Source: Gymnodinialimonas ulvae (GTDB lineage: Bacteria; Pseudomonadota; Alphaproteobacteria; Rhodobacterales; Rhodobacteraceae). Taken from it: 64,000 bases of DNA. The stretch lies in contig NZ_JBBIFX010000001.1 of NCBI RefSeq assembly GCF_037543845.1, forward strand, positions 186,001 through 250,000, written 5' to 3'. Under the pieces are notes generated by a model. That model worked only from the letters and a program-made list of their open reading frames with translations, had not been told where the DNA came from and did no database searches. The position numbers and the translations under genes were made by a program. Of this stretch, positions 50,544-58,989 are shown one piece after another (the stretch's first letter is position 1; each line of letters starts with the position of its first letter).

Positions 50544-50766
50544 GGGGGCCTCATTGTGTGATGCTGTGTGCAAACACATAGGGCACTTGTGGTCTTTGGG
50601 GAGTGGTGATGCGTGTTTGCTCAAGGTTGAGAAAGGGTGTTAAATTATTGAAATATATTGAAAATCGGAAAACCGTTAAAGTTTAGATGACCATGTTTTG
50701 AAGGGGCGGCATCGTCCATTGAACCTGCGGCTGAGGGATTTGCTGGTTCGAGCCCACATCTACCTG

Positions 50767-51278
50767 TCAGACACGGCGCAAGAACAGGTTGCCGCGTTGG
50801 GACAATTCCGTTTTCCAGTCAGCCGGATGTTTGGATACAACCATCCCGAAGTCTTCGATGTTCGAGACTTCGTCCGCGATCAAAAGCCATCCTTGCTGCT
50901 TACGTGGTCAAGCATCGTCTTGAGCGTCGAGAGGCGCGCTTGCCTTGGCAGCATGTGCAATGTGCGATCAATCAAAACGATATCGAATGATCCATCCGGC
51001 TCGTAGGCGGCCACGTCAGCGACGACACCCTCGATAGACAGATTTTCCCGTGCAGCCACGTCTTTGAGGTCGCGAATGCCATTTCTTGAGATATCCACTC
51101 CGACGACGCGATGTCCCTTTCTGGCAATAAAGATTGCATCGCGACCTTGCCCACATCCAACATCCAAAACTAGGACATCTTGCTGCTCAAGCCGGTCAAA
51201 GAAGTCGACGAAAATGGAGGTCGGTTCCCCCAATGCGTCGCGTGTTTCGCCATACAGCTCATCGTAATCATAGGTCAT
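50767..51278 (-). pseudogene. SAM-dependent methyltransferase with single-base frameshift
   Basis: From the ATG at 51278 the frame codes a class I methyltransferase (VLVLDVGCGQGRDAIFIARK, VVGVDISRNGIRDLKDVAAR) up to a stop at 50880. One base is missing in the run TTTT after ...SSKDGF; adding one T restores LLIADEVSNIEDFGMVV, ending LSQRGNLFLRRV at 50767, as expected for this family. The gene is probably inactivated; a sequencing error or slippage in the T-run is an alternative. The surroundings (50580-51300) are richer in A and T than the rest of the window, which suggests recent acquisition. Confidence 0.75.
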
Positions 51279-51405
51279 GGGATCAGCGTTAGTAGATTGG
51301 TCATCATATGGCTAAGTGAAATATTCCGTGAACAGTAGCTTCGTCCGCAGAGCCGACCTTCCCGCTTTGCTCCCGTGGGCAATAGCGGATACCTCCGTCG
51401 CCGAA

Positions 51406-51437
51406 GAAAAAGGCCGCCCCGGATTGGAGCGGCCTTT
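51406..51437 (-). terminator. Intrinsic terminator after rplI
   Basis: On the minus strand AAAGGCCGCTCC pairs with GGGGCGGCCTTTTT across a short loop, the stem running from about 51411 to 51437 and ending in T residues. T-rich sequence also follows on the plus side, so it may act in both directions. Confidence 0.88.
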
Positions 51438-51476
51438 GATTTTTTGCGCGAAGAGCCGGGAGGCTCCAAGAGGGGC

Positions 51477-52115
51477 TTATTGCTCTTCCGTGTCCTCGGC
51501 GGGCGCCTCGTCGGAGCCTTCCTCGGCGGGGGCGTCGTCGCCTTCCAGATCGTCGAGTTGCGCGGCGCCGATGTCATCAAACAGCTCTGCGATCTCGAAT
51601 TCGGCCTGTGCCTCTTCCTCAGCCGCCAGTTCCTGGATCGACTTGCCCGACGCCTGCAATTCGGCCTCCTCGGGGGAACGCGCGACGTTGAGTTGGATGG
51701 TCACCTCAACCTCGGGATGCAGCTTGACCGTTACGTCATGCAGGCCCAGGTCCTTGATCGGTGCAATCAGGGCAACCTGTTTGCGGTCGACCGAGAAGCC
51801 TTCTTCGGTGGCGGCTTCGGCGGCGTCACGGGTGGTGACGGAGCCGTAGAGCGAACCCGAGTCGGAGGCCGAGCGGATCACAATGAACTGCTGTCCATCG
51901 AGCTTTTCGCCAAGGCTTTCGGCTTCTTTCTTCGATTCCAGATTGCGGGCTTCAAGCTGCGCTTTCTGGTTCTCGAACGTGGCGAGATTGGTTTCATTGG
52001 CGCGCAGCGCCTTTTTCTGCGGCAAGAGGTAGTTGCGCGCGTAGCCTTCCTTGACGGAGACCACTTCGCCCATCTGACCCAGCTTGGCCACACGTTCCAG
52101 CAGGATAACGTCCAT
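51477..52115 (-). CDS. rplI: 50S ribosomal protein L9
   Basis: A 212-residue L9. The N-terminal rRNA-binding domain is canonical (MDVILLERVAKLGQMGEVVS, VKEGYARNYLLPQKKALRAN), followed by the long helix and C-terminal domain. About 55 acidic, Ala/Glu/Asp-rich residues (LDDLEGDDAPAEEGSDEAPA) extend it beyond the ~149 residues of E. coli L9. Such tails are common in this family of bacteria (recollection). It is last in the rpsF-rpsR-rplI operon, followed by a terminator. Confidence 0.95.
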   Translation of the reverse strand: MDVILLERVAKLGQMGEVVSVKEGYARNYLLPQKKALRANETNLATFENQKAQLEARNLESKKEAESLGEKLDGQQFIVIRSASDSGSLYGSVTTRDAAEAATEEGFSVDRKQVALIAPIKDLGLHDVTVKLHPEVEVTIQLNVARSPEEAELQASGKSIQELAAEEEAQAEFEIAELFDDIGAAQLDDLEGDDAPAEEGSDEAPAEDTEEQ

Positions 52116-52128
52116 TGTCAGCGTCTCC

Positions 52129-52356
52129 TTACTTAACGGCGTAGGGCAGCAGGGCGAGGAACCGTGCGCGCTTGATCGCCTTGGCGAGCTTGCGCTGGTT
52201 CTTGGCACCTACGGCGGTGATGCGGGAGGGGACGATCTTGCCACGCTCAGAGATGTAACGCTGAAGCAGGCGCGTGTCCTTGTAGTCGATTTTCGGCGCA
52301 TTGTCGCCCTCGAACGGGTCGGTCTTGCGGCGGCGGAAAAACGGTTTTGAAGCCAT
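52129..52356 (-). CDS. rpsR: 30S ribosomal protein S18
   Basis: A 75-residue S18 with the typical DYKDTRLLQRYISERGKIVP and SRITAVGAKNQRKLAKAIKR. It is part of the small-subunit platform beside S6. It sits between rpsF and rplI with short gaps (21 and 13 bases), a standard bacterial order. Confidence 0.97.
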   Translation of the reverse strand: MASKPFFRRRKTDPFEGDNAPKIDYKDTRLLQRYISERGKIVPSRITAVGAKNQRKLAKAIKRARFLALLPYAVK

Positions 52357-52377
52357 TGGAATATCACTCCTTAAGAA

Positions 52378-52731
52378 TCAGCGGCGCTCGCGGCGGCCGT
52401 CGCGCTCATCGCGCTTCTGCATCTGGATCGAGGGGCCCTCGTCGTGGGCATCGACCTTGACGGTCAGCACGCGCATCACATCGTCATGCAGGCGCATCAG
52501 GCGCTCCATTTCCTGCACGGCATCCGACGGGGCGTCGGTGCGGATGTAGGAATAATGGCCCTTGCGGTTCTTGTTGATCTTGTAGGCCATGGTCTTCACA
52601 CCCCAATATTCGGTGTCGACCACAGTGCCGCCATTGTCTTTCAGGATGGTTCCGAAGTGCTCGTTGAGGGCTTCGGCTTGCGTGTTGGACAGGTCCTGAC
52701 GCGCAATCATCACATGCTCGTAAAGAGGCAT
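52378..52731 (-). CDS. rpsF: 30S ribosomal protein S6
   Basis: A 117-residue S6: MPLYEHVMIARQDLSNTQAE, GGTVVDTEYWGVKTMAYKIN and KNRKGHYSYIRTDAP are family signatures. It binds 16S rRNA together with S18. It is the first gene of the operon, so the promoter lies in the 380-base gap before 53111, which otherwise shows no gene I can support. Confidence 0.97.
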   Translation of the reverse strand: MPLYEHVMIARQDLSNTQAEALNEHFGTILKDNGGTVVDTEYWGVKTMAYKINKNRKGHYSYIRTDAPSDAVQEMERLMRLHDDVMRVLTVKVDAHDEGPSIQMQKRDERDGRRERR

Positions 52732-53110
52732 GAGTTCTCCAGTTCGATTTTCAGGGCGCATTTCAAAGGCCGGGCAAGTGTCGCCTCGCCCCCGGCCACG
52801 AGGGATAACGCCGTTCAAGTTGGTCACGACGAGGCGATGCGCGCGTATAGGCGTCTGCGGCTGTAGTGTCCAGCCCGCTTGGGACGCTCGGGTGGCGGCA
52901 GCCTGGGGTGCCGCAACTGGCATCGGTTCATCTACAGCGGTGCGGATTGTTTCGAAACCGGGCGCGCCCGTCATCCGGTTTTCCCGTTTGCGCCCCAATT
53001 CCACCATGAAGTGCTGGCATCACATGCGGCGGAAAACTTCGTCCTTGAGGGCGGCAGTGTAGAGTTTGGCCACAGCAGGTGGCCCATGTTGATAGGATTG
53101 GAGGCCAAAG

Positions 53111-54058
53111 GTGTTCCACCCGTTTTGGACAAGTGACAGAGCCGCGGTGACGGTCGATTACGTGGTCGTGATGGCGGCGCTGGTCGGGGTCGGCGTGTGG
53201 ATGGTCGAGACCACCAACAGCGATCTGTCGGAGCATTCATCCAATATCCGTGGCGAGATGCAGGGCGGGATGTTCGAGACCGCATGGGACAACGAACTGG
53301 CCGTGCTTCCCGATACGGAAGCAGGTGAGCAATGCAACGGCGCGGATACCTGCGGCACCGGCGGCGGCGGCACGACGGGCGGCGGCAGCACGGGCGGCGG
53401 TGGAACTACGGGCGGCGGCGGCACGACCGGTGGCGGCACGACTGATCCTGATCCTGATCCTGATCCCAACCCTGATCCTGATCCCGATCCAACGCCGGAT
53501 CCTGATCCGGCGCCTGATCCTGATCCTGATCCGACACCGGATCCCGACCCCGATCCCGATCCGGCGGATCCCAACGATCCGGGTCCGGGCGGAAACAACG
53601 ATCCGTTCCCACCCCCGGCGACCGGTCAGGTGGCCGGTTGCCCGAGCACCGATTTCAACGGCCAACCCTTGGTGTCGGATGGATCGGATTTCGGCAGATC
53701 CTACGACCACACCACGGTGCATAGCGGATTCACAAATCTGCAAGGCTGCAATGGCATGCCCAACCGGCGTGGTTACTTCGATGCGAACCCGACCTATACG
53801 TTCTATCTGAGCGATATGGAGCAATTCAACGAAGTGCAGTTCCTGGTCGAGGCGTCGAATTGCCAAAACGGTGACACCACGTTGTTGATCCGCGATGCGG
53901 CCGGGACGGTACACTTCAACGATGACTACACCAGCAGGAACTTGAGGTCGCGGTTGCGCCTATCGAATACCGCAGATCTGAATGGTCGGGTTGATGTCTG
54001 GATCGGTGGCTACAACCCCGGCTCGTGCACATCCCGGTTGAATGTGAGGCCGCGCTGA
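53111..54058 (+). CDS. Pilin-like anchored protein with Gly-Thr and Asp-Pro linkers and one kinase-associated domain
   Basis: A 315-residue protein. The N-terminus (AAVTVDYVVVMAALVGVGVW) looks like the hydrophobic helix of Flp/Tad pilins of Rhodobacteraceae (consensus AVTVDWVVLTAA), not like a cleaved signal peptide. It is followed by a GGGTTGGG linker (~82-111), a (DP)n linker (~112-155) and, from 177, the domain shared with 47101-49232 (CPSTDFNGQPLVSDGSDF, DTTLLIRDAAGTVHFNDD, NGRVDVWIGGYNPGSCTSRL). The start is a GTG at 53111 after GAGG. The protein probably displays the domain on the outer face of the inner membrane or on a pilus. Confidence 0.8.
   Translation: MFHPFWTSDRAAVTVDYVVVMAALVGVGVWMVETTNSDLSEHSSNIRGEMQGGMFETAWDNELAVLPDTEAGEQCNGADTCGTGGGGTTGGGSTGGGGTTGGGGTTGGGTTDPDPDPDPNPDPDPDPTPDPDPAPDPDPDPTPDPDPDPDPADPNDPGPGGNNDPFPPPATGQVAGCPSTDFNGQPLVSDGSDFGRSYDHTTVHSGFTNLQGCNGMPNRRGYFDANPTYTFYLSDMEQFNEVQFLVEASNCQNGDTTLLIRDAAGTVHFNDDYTSRNLRSRLRLSNTADLNGRVDVWIGGYNPGSCTSRLNVRPR
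53355..53572 (+). repeat. Low-complexity linker repeats inside 53111-54058
   Basis: Two tandem blocks. GGCGGCGG-CACGACG-type units at about 53355-53440 code Gly/Thr; GATCCTGATCC-type 6-base units at about 53444-53570 code Asp-Pro. Length changes in such tracts would alter only the spacer between the pilin-like helix and the domain. Confidence 0.85.
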
Positions 54059-54085
54059 GCCAGCCCCAGCAGTGACACGCGCTTT

Positions 54086-54115
54086 AGACGGCGCCTCGGA
54101 AACGGGGCGCCGTCT
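54086..54115 (+). terminator. Strong hairpin after 53111-54058
   Basis: AGACGGCGCC (54086-54095) and GGCGCCGTCT (54106-54115) form a perfect 10-bp stem around a 10-base loop. There is only a poor T-tract (TGCGTT), so termination may be partial or factor-dependent. Confidence 0.6.
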
Positions 54116-54183
54116 TGCGTTGCGCGAGCGGCGCGCGTGTTGTAGCCCGTCGTGCAATAAAAAGGACCAGCAGGAGCGCCGAC

Positions 54184-55125
54184 ATGACCCGCGCATTCGT
54201 TTTTCCCGGCCAAGGGGCCCAGACCATTGGAATGGGACGTGATCTTGCGGAGGCTTACCCGGAGGCGCGCGCCGTTTTCGACGAGGTGGATGCAGCCTTG
54301 GGGGAGAAGCTTTCCGGGCTGATCTGGGAGGGAGAGATCGAGACGCTGACGTTGACGCGCAACGCGCAGCCCGCACTGATGGCGGCGTCGCTGGCGGCGA
54401 TGGCCGCTTTGAAGGCAGAAGGGGTCGCGGTGACGGCCGCGGATTTCGTGGCGGGGCATTCGCTTGGGGAATATTCGGCGCTCTGTGCGGCGGGCGCGTT
54501 GAGCCTTGCGGACACGGCACGCCTGTTGCGGCTGCGCGGGGAAGCGATGCAGGCGGCGGTTCCGGCTGGTGAAGGCGCAATGGCCGCGATCCTCGGGCTC
54601 GATTTCGACACGGTGAGCGAAGTGGCGGTGGAGGCCGCGCAGGGTCAAGTGTGCGAGGCGGCCAACGACAATGACCCGGCGCAGGTTGTTCTGTCGGGCC
54701 ACACGGCGGCAGTGGAGCGTGCGGCGGAGATCGCCAAGGCGCGCGGTGCGAAACGGGCCCTTTTGTTGCCGGTCTCGGCGCCGTTCCATTGCGCATTGAT
54801 GCAACCCGCCGCCGATGTGATGGCCGACGCGTTGAGCCGCGTGGATCTGTCTGCGCCGGTGACGCCACTGGTTGGAAATGTGATCGCGCGGGCCGAGAGC
54901 TCGGCCATGATCATTCGTAACAACCTGGTGGATCAGGTCACGGGGCGCGTGCGCTGGCGCGAAAGCGTGGCGTGGATGGCCGCCGAAGGGGTGACGGACT
55001 TCTACGAGGTCGGTGCGGGCAAGGCGCTCTCGGGTATGATCAAGCGGATCGAGCGCAGTGCCACGACCGCCCCGGTGGGCAAGCCGGATGACGTGCGCGC
55101 GGCGGCGGCGGCGATCAACGGATAG
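54184..55125 (+). CDS. fabD: Malonyl-CoA:ACP transacylase FabD
   Basis: A 313-residue acyltransferase that loads malonyl groups onto acyl carrier protein. The nucleophile serine is in FVAGHSLGEYSALCAAGALS, the N-terminal oxyanion region in FVFPGQGAQTIGMGRDLAEA and the catalytic histidine region in LPVSAPFHCALMQPAADVM. It opens the fabD-fabG-acpP-fabF-mltG run. Confidence 0.96.
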   Translation: MTRAFVFPGQGAQTIGMGRDLAEAYPEARAVFDEVDAALGEKLSGLIWEGEIETLTLTRNAQPALMAASLAAMAALKAEGVAVTAADFVAGHSLGEYSALCAAGALSLADTARLLRLRGEAMQAAVPAGEGAMAAILGLDFDTVSEVAVEAAQGQVCEAANDNDPAQVVLSGHTAAVERAAEIAKARGAKRALLLPVSAPFHCALMQPAADVMADALSRVDLSAPVTPLVGNVIARAESSAMIIRNNLVDQVTGRVRWRESVAWMAAEGVTDFYEVGAGKALSGMIKRIERSATTAPVGKPDDVRAAAAAING

Positions 55126-55168
55126 AACCGGCGCGGATCTACGACCGTGACAAGGGAAGGGAACTGAC

Positions 55169-55906
55169 ATGAGCGATCTAACGGGTAAAGCGGCGCTGGT
55201 GACGGGTGCATCGGGTGGCATCGGCGCGGCGATCGCGCGGGCCTTGCATGCGCAGGGCGCGACGGTTGGCCTGTCTGGCACCCGGGTCGAGCCGCTGGAA
55301 AGCCTGGCGGCGGAGCTGGGCGGGCGGGTCCATGTGCTGCCGTGCAACCTCAGTGACGCCGACGCGGTGGACGCATTGCCGAAAGAGGCGGCCGCGGTGA
55401 TGGGATCGCTGGATATCCTGGTCAACAACGCAGGCATCACGCGTGACAACCTGTTCATGCGGATGTCAGATGAAGAATGGCAGAGCGTTCTGGATGTGAA
55501 CCTGACGTCGACCATGCGGCTGTGCCGGGGGGCATTGCGGGGCATGATGAAGGCGCGCTGGGGCCGGATCATCAACATCTCGAGCGTGGTCGGGGCCACT
55601 GGCAATCCGGGGCAGGGCAATTACGCGGCCTCAAAGGCCGGGATGGTGGGGATGTCGAAATCGCTGGCCTATGAGGTGGCGAGTCGCGGGATCACGGTGA
55701 ACTGCGTGGCGCCTGGGTTCATCGAGACGGCGATGACCGAGAAGCTGACCGACGAACAGAAATCCAAGATTCTGACGCAAATCCCGGCGGGTCGGATGGG
55801 CACGCCCGAGGAAATCGCGGCAGCAACGGCGTTTTTGGCAAGTGCCGAGGCGGGTTACCTTACGGGAACGACGCTGCATGTGAACGGTGGTATGGCGATG
55901 CTGTAA
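55169..55906 (+). CDS. fabG: 3-oxoacyl-ACP reductase FabG
   Basis: A 245-residue SDR with the NADP-binding LVTGASGGIGAAIARALHAQ, the NNAG motif (LVNNAGITRDNLFMRMSDEE), the catalytic Ser in NISSVVGATGNPGQG and YxxxK in NYAASKAG. It reduces 3-oxoacyl-ACP in fatty acid elongation. It follows fabD by 43 bases. The following 220 bases up to acpP hold no supported gene. Confidence 0.96.
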   Translation: MSDLTGKAALVTGASGGIGAAIARALHAQGATVGLSGTRVEPLESLAAELGGRVHVLPCNLSDADAVDALPKEAAAVMGSLDILVNNAGITRDNLFMRMSDEEWQSVLDVNLTSTMRLCRGALRGMMKARWGRIINISSVVGATGNPGQGNYAASKAGMVGMSKSLAYEVASRGITVNCVAPGFIETAMTEKLTDEQKSKILTQIPAGRMGTPEEIAAATAFLASAEAGYLTGTTLHVNGGMAML

Positions 55907-56126
55907 CGCGGTTTCCGCTGCGTAACAAAGCGGCGCGCAAGGCATGGACATGGGCGAAACATATGCTATAGGCGGCGCGAGAATGGCCGGGGGGCTTTGT
56001 CCACCGGTTGGGCCTGACCACCTGTTGGGTGTGTCTTTCGGCACTATGAGCGGCCGATATGGCTGTACTGAAACAAGGGCGCGCCCCAGGTGGGGTTCAA
56101 CCCTGAAAGACCATGAGGACCTGAAA

Positions 56127-56360
56127 ATGAGCGACATCGCAGACCGCGTGAAAAAGATCGTTGTTGAGCACCTGAGCGTTGAAGAAGACAAGGTGACCGA
56201 GGCCGCGTCGTTCATCGACGATCTTGGCGCGGATTCGCTCGACACGGTCGAGTTGGTCATGGCGTTCGAGGAAGAGTTCGGCATCGAGATCCCCGATGAT
56301 GCGGCGGAAACGATCCAGACCTTCGGCGACGCGGTGAAGTTCATCAAAGAAGCCCAGTAA
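56127..56360 (+). CDS. acpP: Acyl carrier protein
   Basis: A 77-residue acidic protein with the phosphopantetheine attachment site DLGADSLDTVELVMAFEEEF; the modified residue is Ser37. It carries growing acyl chains. The ATG at 56127 follows GAGGACCTG. A strong terminator follows, so acpP probably has its own high-level transcript. Confidence 0.97.
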   Translation: MSDIADRVKKIVVEHLSVEEDKVTEAASFIDDLGADSLDTVELVMAFEEEFGIEIPDDAAETIQTFGDAVKFIKEAQ

Positions 56361-56380
56361 GGTCTTCAAGATCACGATTT

Positions 56381-56415
56381 GGCGGCGGCACGGAACCATC
56401 CGGCCGCCGCTTTTT
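56381..56415 (+). terminator. Intrinsic terminator after acpP
   Basis: GCGGCGG (56382-56388) pairs with CCGCCGC (56404-56410), followed by TTTTT. Confidence 0.85.
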
Positions 56416-56562
56416 CGTTTGAAAGGGGCGGGCGCAGGTCGTTGAGCCGTGCCTTTCACAAGATCGCGCAAGGCGGGGCTTTGCCGGTGGCGTCAGCGGG
56501 GATTGCGCCCCGATGGCGGTTTCCGGTATCTGGGGCGCAACGAAAATCGCGGGGGCAGAAAC

Positions 56563-57822
56563 ATGCGTCGAGTGGTTGTGACAGGTTTGGGGCTGGTGAC
56601 GCCCCTGGCATGTGGTGTCGAAGCAACGTGGAGCCGGATTCTGGCCGGACAATCGGGCGCCGGGCCGATCACACGGTTTGACCCCGAAGGCTTCGGGACG
56701 ACCTATGCCTGCGAAATCCCGCATGGCGATGGATCGGATGGCACCTTCAATGCCGACGATTGGATGGAGCCGAAGGAACAGCGCAAGGTCGATGATTTCA
56801 TTCTGTACGGTGTCGCGGCGGCGGATCAGGCGATTGCCGACGCGGGCTGGACACCGGAAGAAACCGAAAGCCTTGAGCGCACCGGGTGCCTCATCGGGGC
56901 GGGGATCGGCGGATTGTCGTCGATTGCCGATACGTCGATCGTGTTGAACGAGCGTGGGCCACGGCGGGTGTCGCCGTTCTTTGTGCCTGGCGCATTGATC
57001 AACCTGATCTCGGGTCAGGTCTCGATCCGCTATGGCTACAAGGGGCCGAACCATTCGGTGGTGACGGCGTGTTCGACAGGGGCGCATGCCATCGGGGATG
57101 CGGCGCGGTTGATCGCGCTGGATGATGCCGATGTGATGATCGCGGGCGGGGCGGAGAGCCCGATCTGCGCCATCGGAATTGCCGGGTTCAATGCGTGCAA
57201 GGCTTTGAGCACCAAGCGCGCCGATGACCCAACGGCGGCCAGCCGTCCGTGGGATGCCGATAGCGATGGGTTCGTGATGGGCGAAGGCGCGGGCATGGTT
57301 GTTCTGGAAGAATATGAACATGCCAAGGCGCGCGGTGCTAAGATTTATGCCGAAATTCTGGGCTATGGCCTGTCGGGCGATGCGTATCACATCACCGCGC
57401 CGCCGCCCGACCATGAGGGCGCGGAACGGGCGATGCGCGCGGCGTTGAAACGGGCCGGGTTGCAGCCGTCGGACATTGACTACGTGAATGCGCATGGCAC
57501 CTCGACGATGGCCGATACGATCGAGCTGGGTGCGGTGGAGCGGCTGATGGGGGATCATGCGAAGAACCTGCGCATGTCGTCGACCAAATCGATGACGGGG
57601 CATTTGTTGGGTGCGGCTGGTGCGATTGAGGCTATTTTCTCGATCCTGGCGATCCGGGACAATGTGGCCCCGCCGACGATCAACCTTGATACCCCCGCTG
57701 CCGAGACGCAGATCAACCTGTGTGCCAATGCCAAGCAGGAGGGGAAGATCCGCATCGCGCAATCCAATTCCTTCGGGTTTGGGGGCACCAATGCCTGCCT
57801 GATCATGGGCGAGGTGGAGTAA
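56563..57822 (+). CDS. fabF: 3-oxoacyl-ACP synthase II FabF
   Basis: A 419-residue condensing enzyme with the complete Cys-His-His triad: VVTACSTGAHAIGDAA, NAHGTSTMADTIEL and KSMTGHLLGAAGAIEAIF. It extends acyl-ACP with malonyl-ACP. The ATG at 56563 (RRVVVTGLGLVTPLACGVEA) is the family start; the frame runs further upstream without support. mltG begins six bases after the stop. Confidence 0.96.
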   Translation: MRRVVVTGLGLVTPLACGVEATWSRILAGQSGAGPITRFDPEGFGTTYACEIPHGDGSDGTFNADDWMEPKEQRKVDDFILYGVAAADQAIADAGWTPEETESLERTGCLIGAGIGGLSSIADTSIVLNERGPRRVSPFFVPGALINLISGQVSIRYGYKGPNHSVVTACSTGAHAIGDAARLIALDDADVMIAGGAESPICAIGIAGFNACKALSTKRADDPTAASRPWDADSDGFVMGEGAGMVVLEEYEHAKARGAKIYAEILGYGLSGDAYHITAPPPDHEGAERAMRAALKRAGLQPSDIDYVNAHGTSTMADTIELGAVERLMGDHAKNLRMSSTKSMTGHLLGAAGAIEAIFSILAIRDNVAPPTINLDTPAAETQINLCANAKQEGKIRIAQSNSFGFGGTNACLIMGEVE

Positions 57823-57828
57823 ACCGCC

Positions 57829-58989
57829 ATGTGGAAACACATCGCCGCCAACGGCATGTCCTTTCTGATCGTGGCATTGATTGCGGCGGCGGCAGCGCTT
57901 GGCTGGGGGCGGAGCCAGTGGGATACGAGCGGGCCGCTGGAGACAGCGGCGTTTTTCGAGGTGGAGCAGGGCGATACGCTGCGCGGGGTGTCCGAGCGGT
58001 TGGAGGAGGCCGGGGTTATCCGGTCGGCGGCCATTTTTCGTGTCGGCGTTCGCGCATTGGATCGATCCGGCGATCTTCGGTTCGGCAATTACGAAATCCC
58101 GGCCTCGGCGACGATGGATGAGGTGCTGGATATCGTGACCGCCGGTGGGCCCTCGTCGTTTCGCTATCGCGCGACCTATGTGTTGCGGAATTCGGGCACC
58201 GGTCAGTTGCGCCTGAGCGAGCGGGTGCCGGGCACGGGCGAGGTCGAAGAGATCGTGCGCTTTTCCTATGAGGAAGGTGTTCCGGAGGCCTATTCCGAGT
58301 TGGTCGAAGCGGAAGTTCCGATGATTTACCGGCTTGTGATCCCCGAAGGACTGACGAGTTGGCAGGTGGTGCAGGGGCTTTTGGCGGCGGATTTCCTGAG
58401 TGGTGAGGTGCCCGATATTCCGGCGGAAGGCACATTGGCGCCGGCCACGATCGAGGTCAGCCGGGGCGAAGACCGTCTGGAATTGATTGCCGAGATGCGC
58501 GACGCGCAGGAGCAGATCCTTGCGGAGGCCTGGGAGAACCGGGCGGAGGATCTGCCGATCAGTACGCCGGAAGAGGCGTTGATCCTTGCATCGATCATCG
58601 AAAAAGAGACCAGCGTCGCTGAAGAGCGGGGTCTGGTGGCGTCGGTGTTTACCAACCGTTTGAATGTCGGCATGCGCCTGCAGACGGACCCGACGGTGAT
58701 CTACGGGGTCACCAACGGGCGCGGGATTCTCGGGCGTGGCCTGCGGCAATCGGAGCTGCGCGGCGAGACGCCCTGGAACACCTATGTGATCGACGGCTTG
58801 CCGCCGACCCCGATTGCAAACCCCGGCGCGGACGCCATCAACGCGGCGCTGAACCCCGATGACAGCGAGTACATCTTCTTCGTGGCGGATGGCACGGGCG
58901 GCCACGCCTTCTCGGTGACGCTCGAAGAGCACAACCGCAATGTTGCGCGGTGGCGCGAGATCGAAGCGGAACGCAACAACGGGAATTAA
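57829..58989 (+). CDS. mltG: Endolytic murein transglycosylase MltG
   Basis: A 386-residue inner-membrane protein with one N-terminal helix (SFLIVALIAAAAALGWG), a LysM-like region (FFEVEQGDTLRGVSERLEEA) and the YceG catalytic part with the glutamate in LILASIIEKETSVAEERGLV and RLQTDPTVIYG, PTPIANPG. The family cleaves nascent glycan strands and sets their length. It is coupled to fabF by close spacing, a common arrangement in this group. Confidence 0.95.
   Translation: MWKHIAANGMSFLIVALIAAAAALGWGRSQWDTSGPLETAAFFEVEQGDTLRGVSERLEEAGVIRSAAIFRVGVRALDRSGDLRFGNYEIPASATMDEVLDIVTAGGPSSFRYRATYVLRNSGTGQLRLSERVPGTGEVEEIVRFSYEEGVPEAYSELVEAEVPMIYRLVIPEGLTSWQVVQGLLAADFLSGEVPDIPAEGTLAPATIEVSRGEDRLELIAEMRDAQEQILAEAWENRAEDLPISTPEEALILASIIEKETSVAEERGLVASVFTNRLNVGMRLQTDPTVIYGVTNGRGILGRGLRQSELRGETPWNTYVIDGLPPTPIANPGADAINAALNPDDSEYIFFVADGTGGHAFSVTLEEHNRNVARWREIEAERNNGN

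Noticed and set aside
50741..50760. tRNA T-arm-like string (CTGGTTCGAGCCCACATC)
   Set aside because: Only three pairs of the T-stem form and no D-arm, anticodon arm or acceptor stem can be drawn around it.
53444..53570. GATCCTGATCC repeats as a possible CRISPR or origin iteron array
   Set aside because: Units are six bases, without spacers, in frame and coding Asp-Pro within a well-supported protein.
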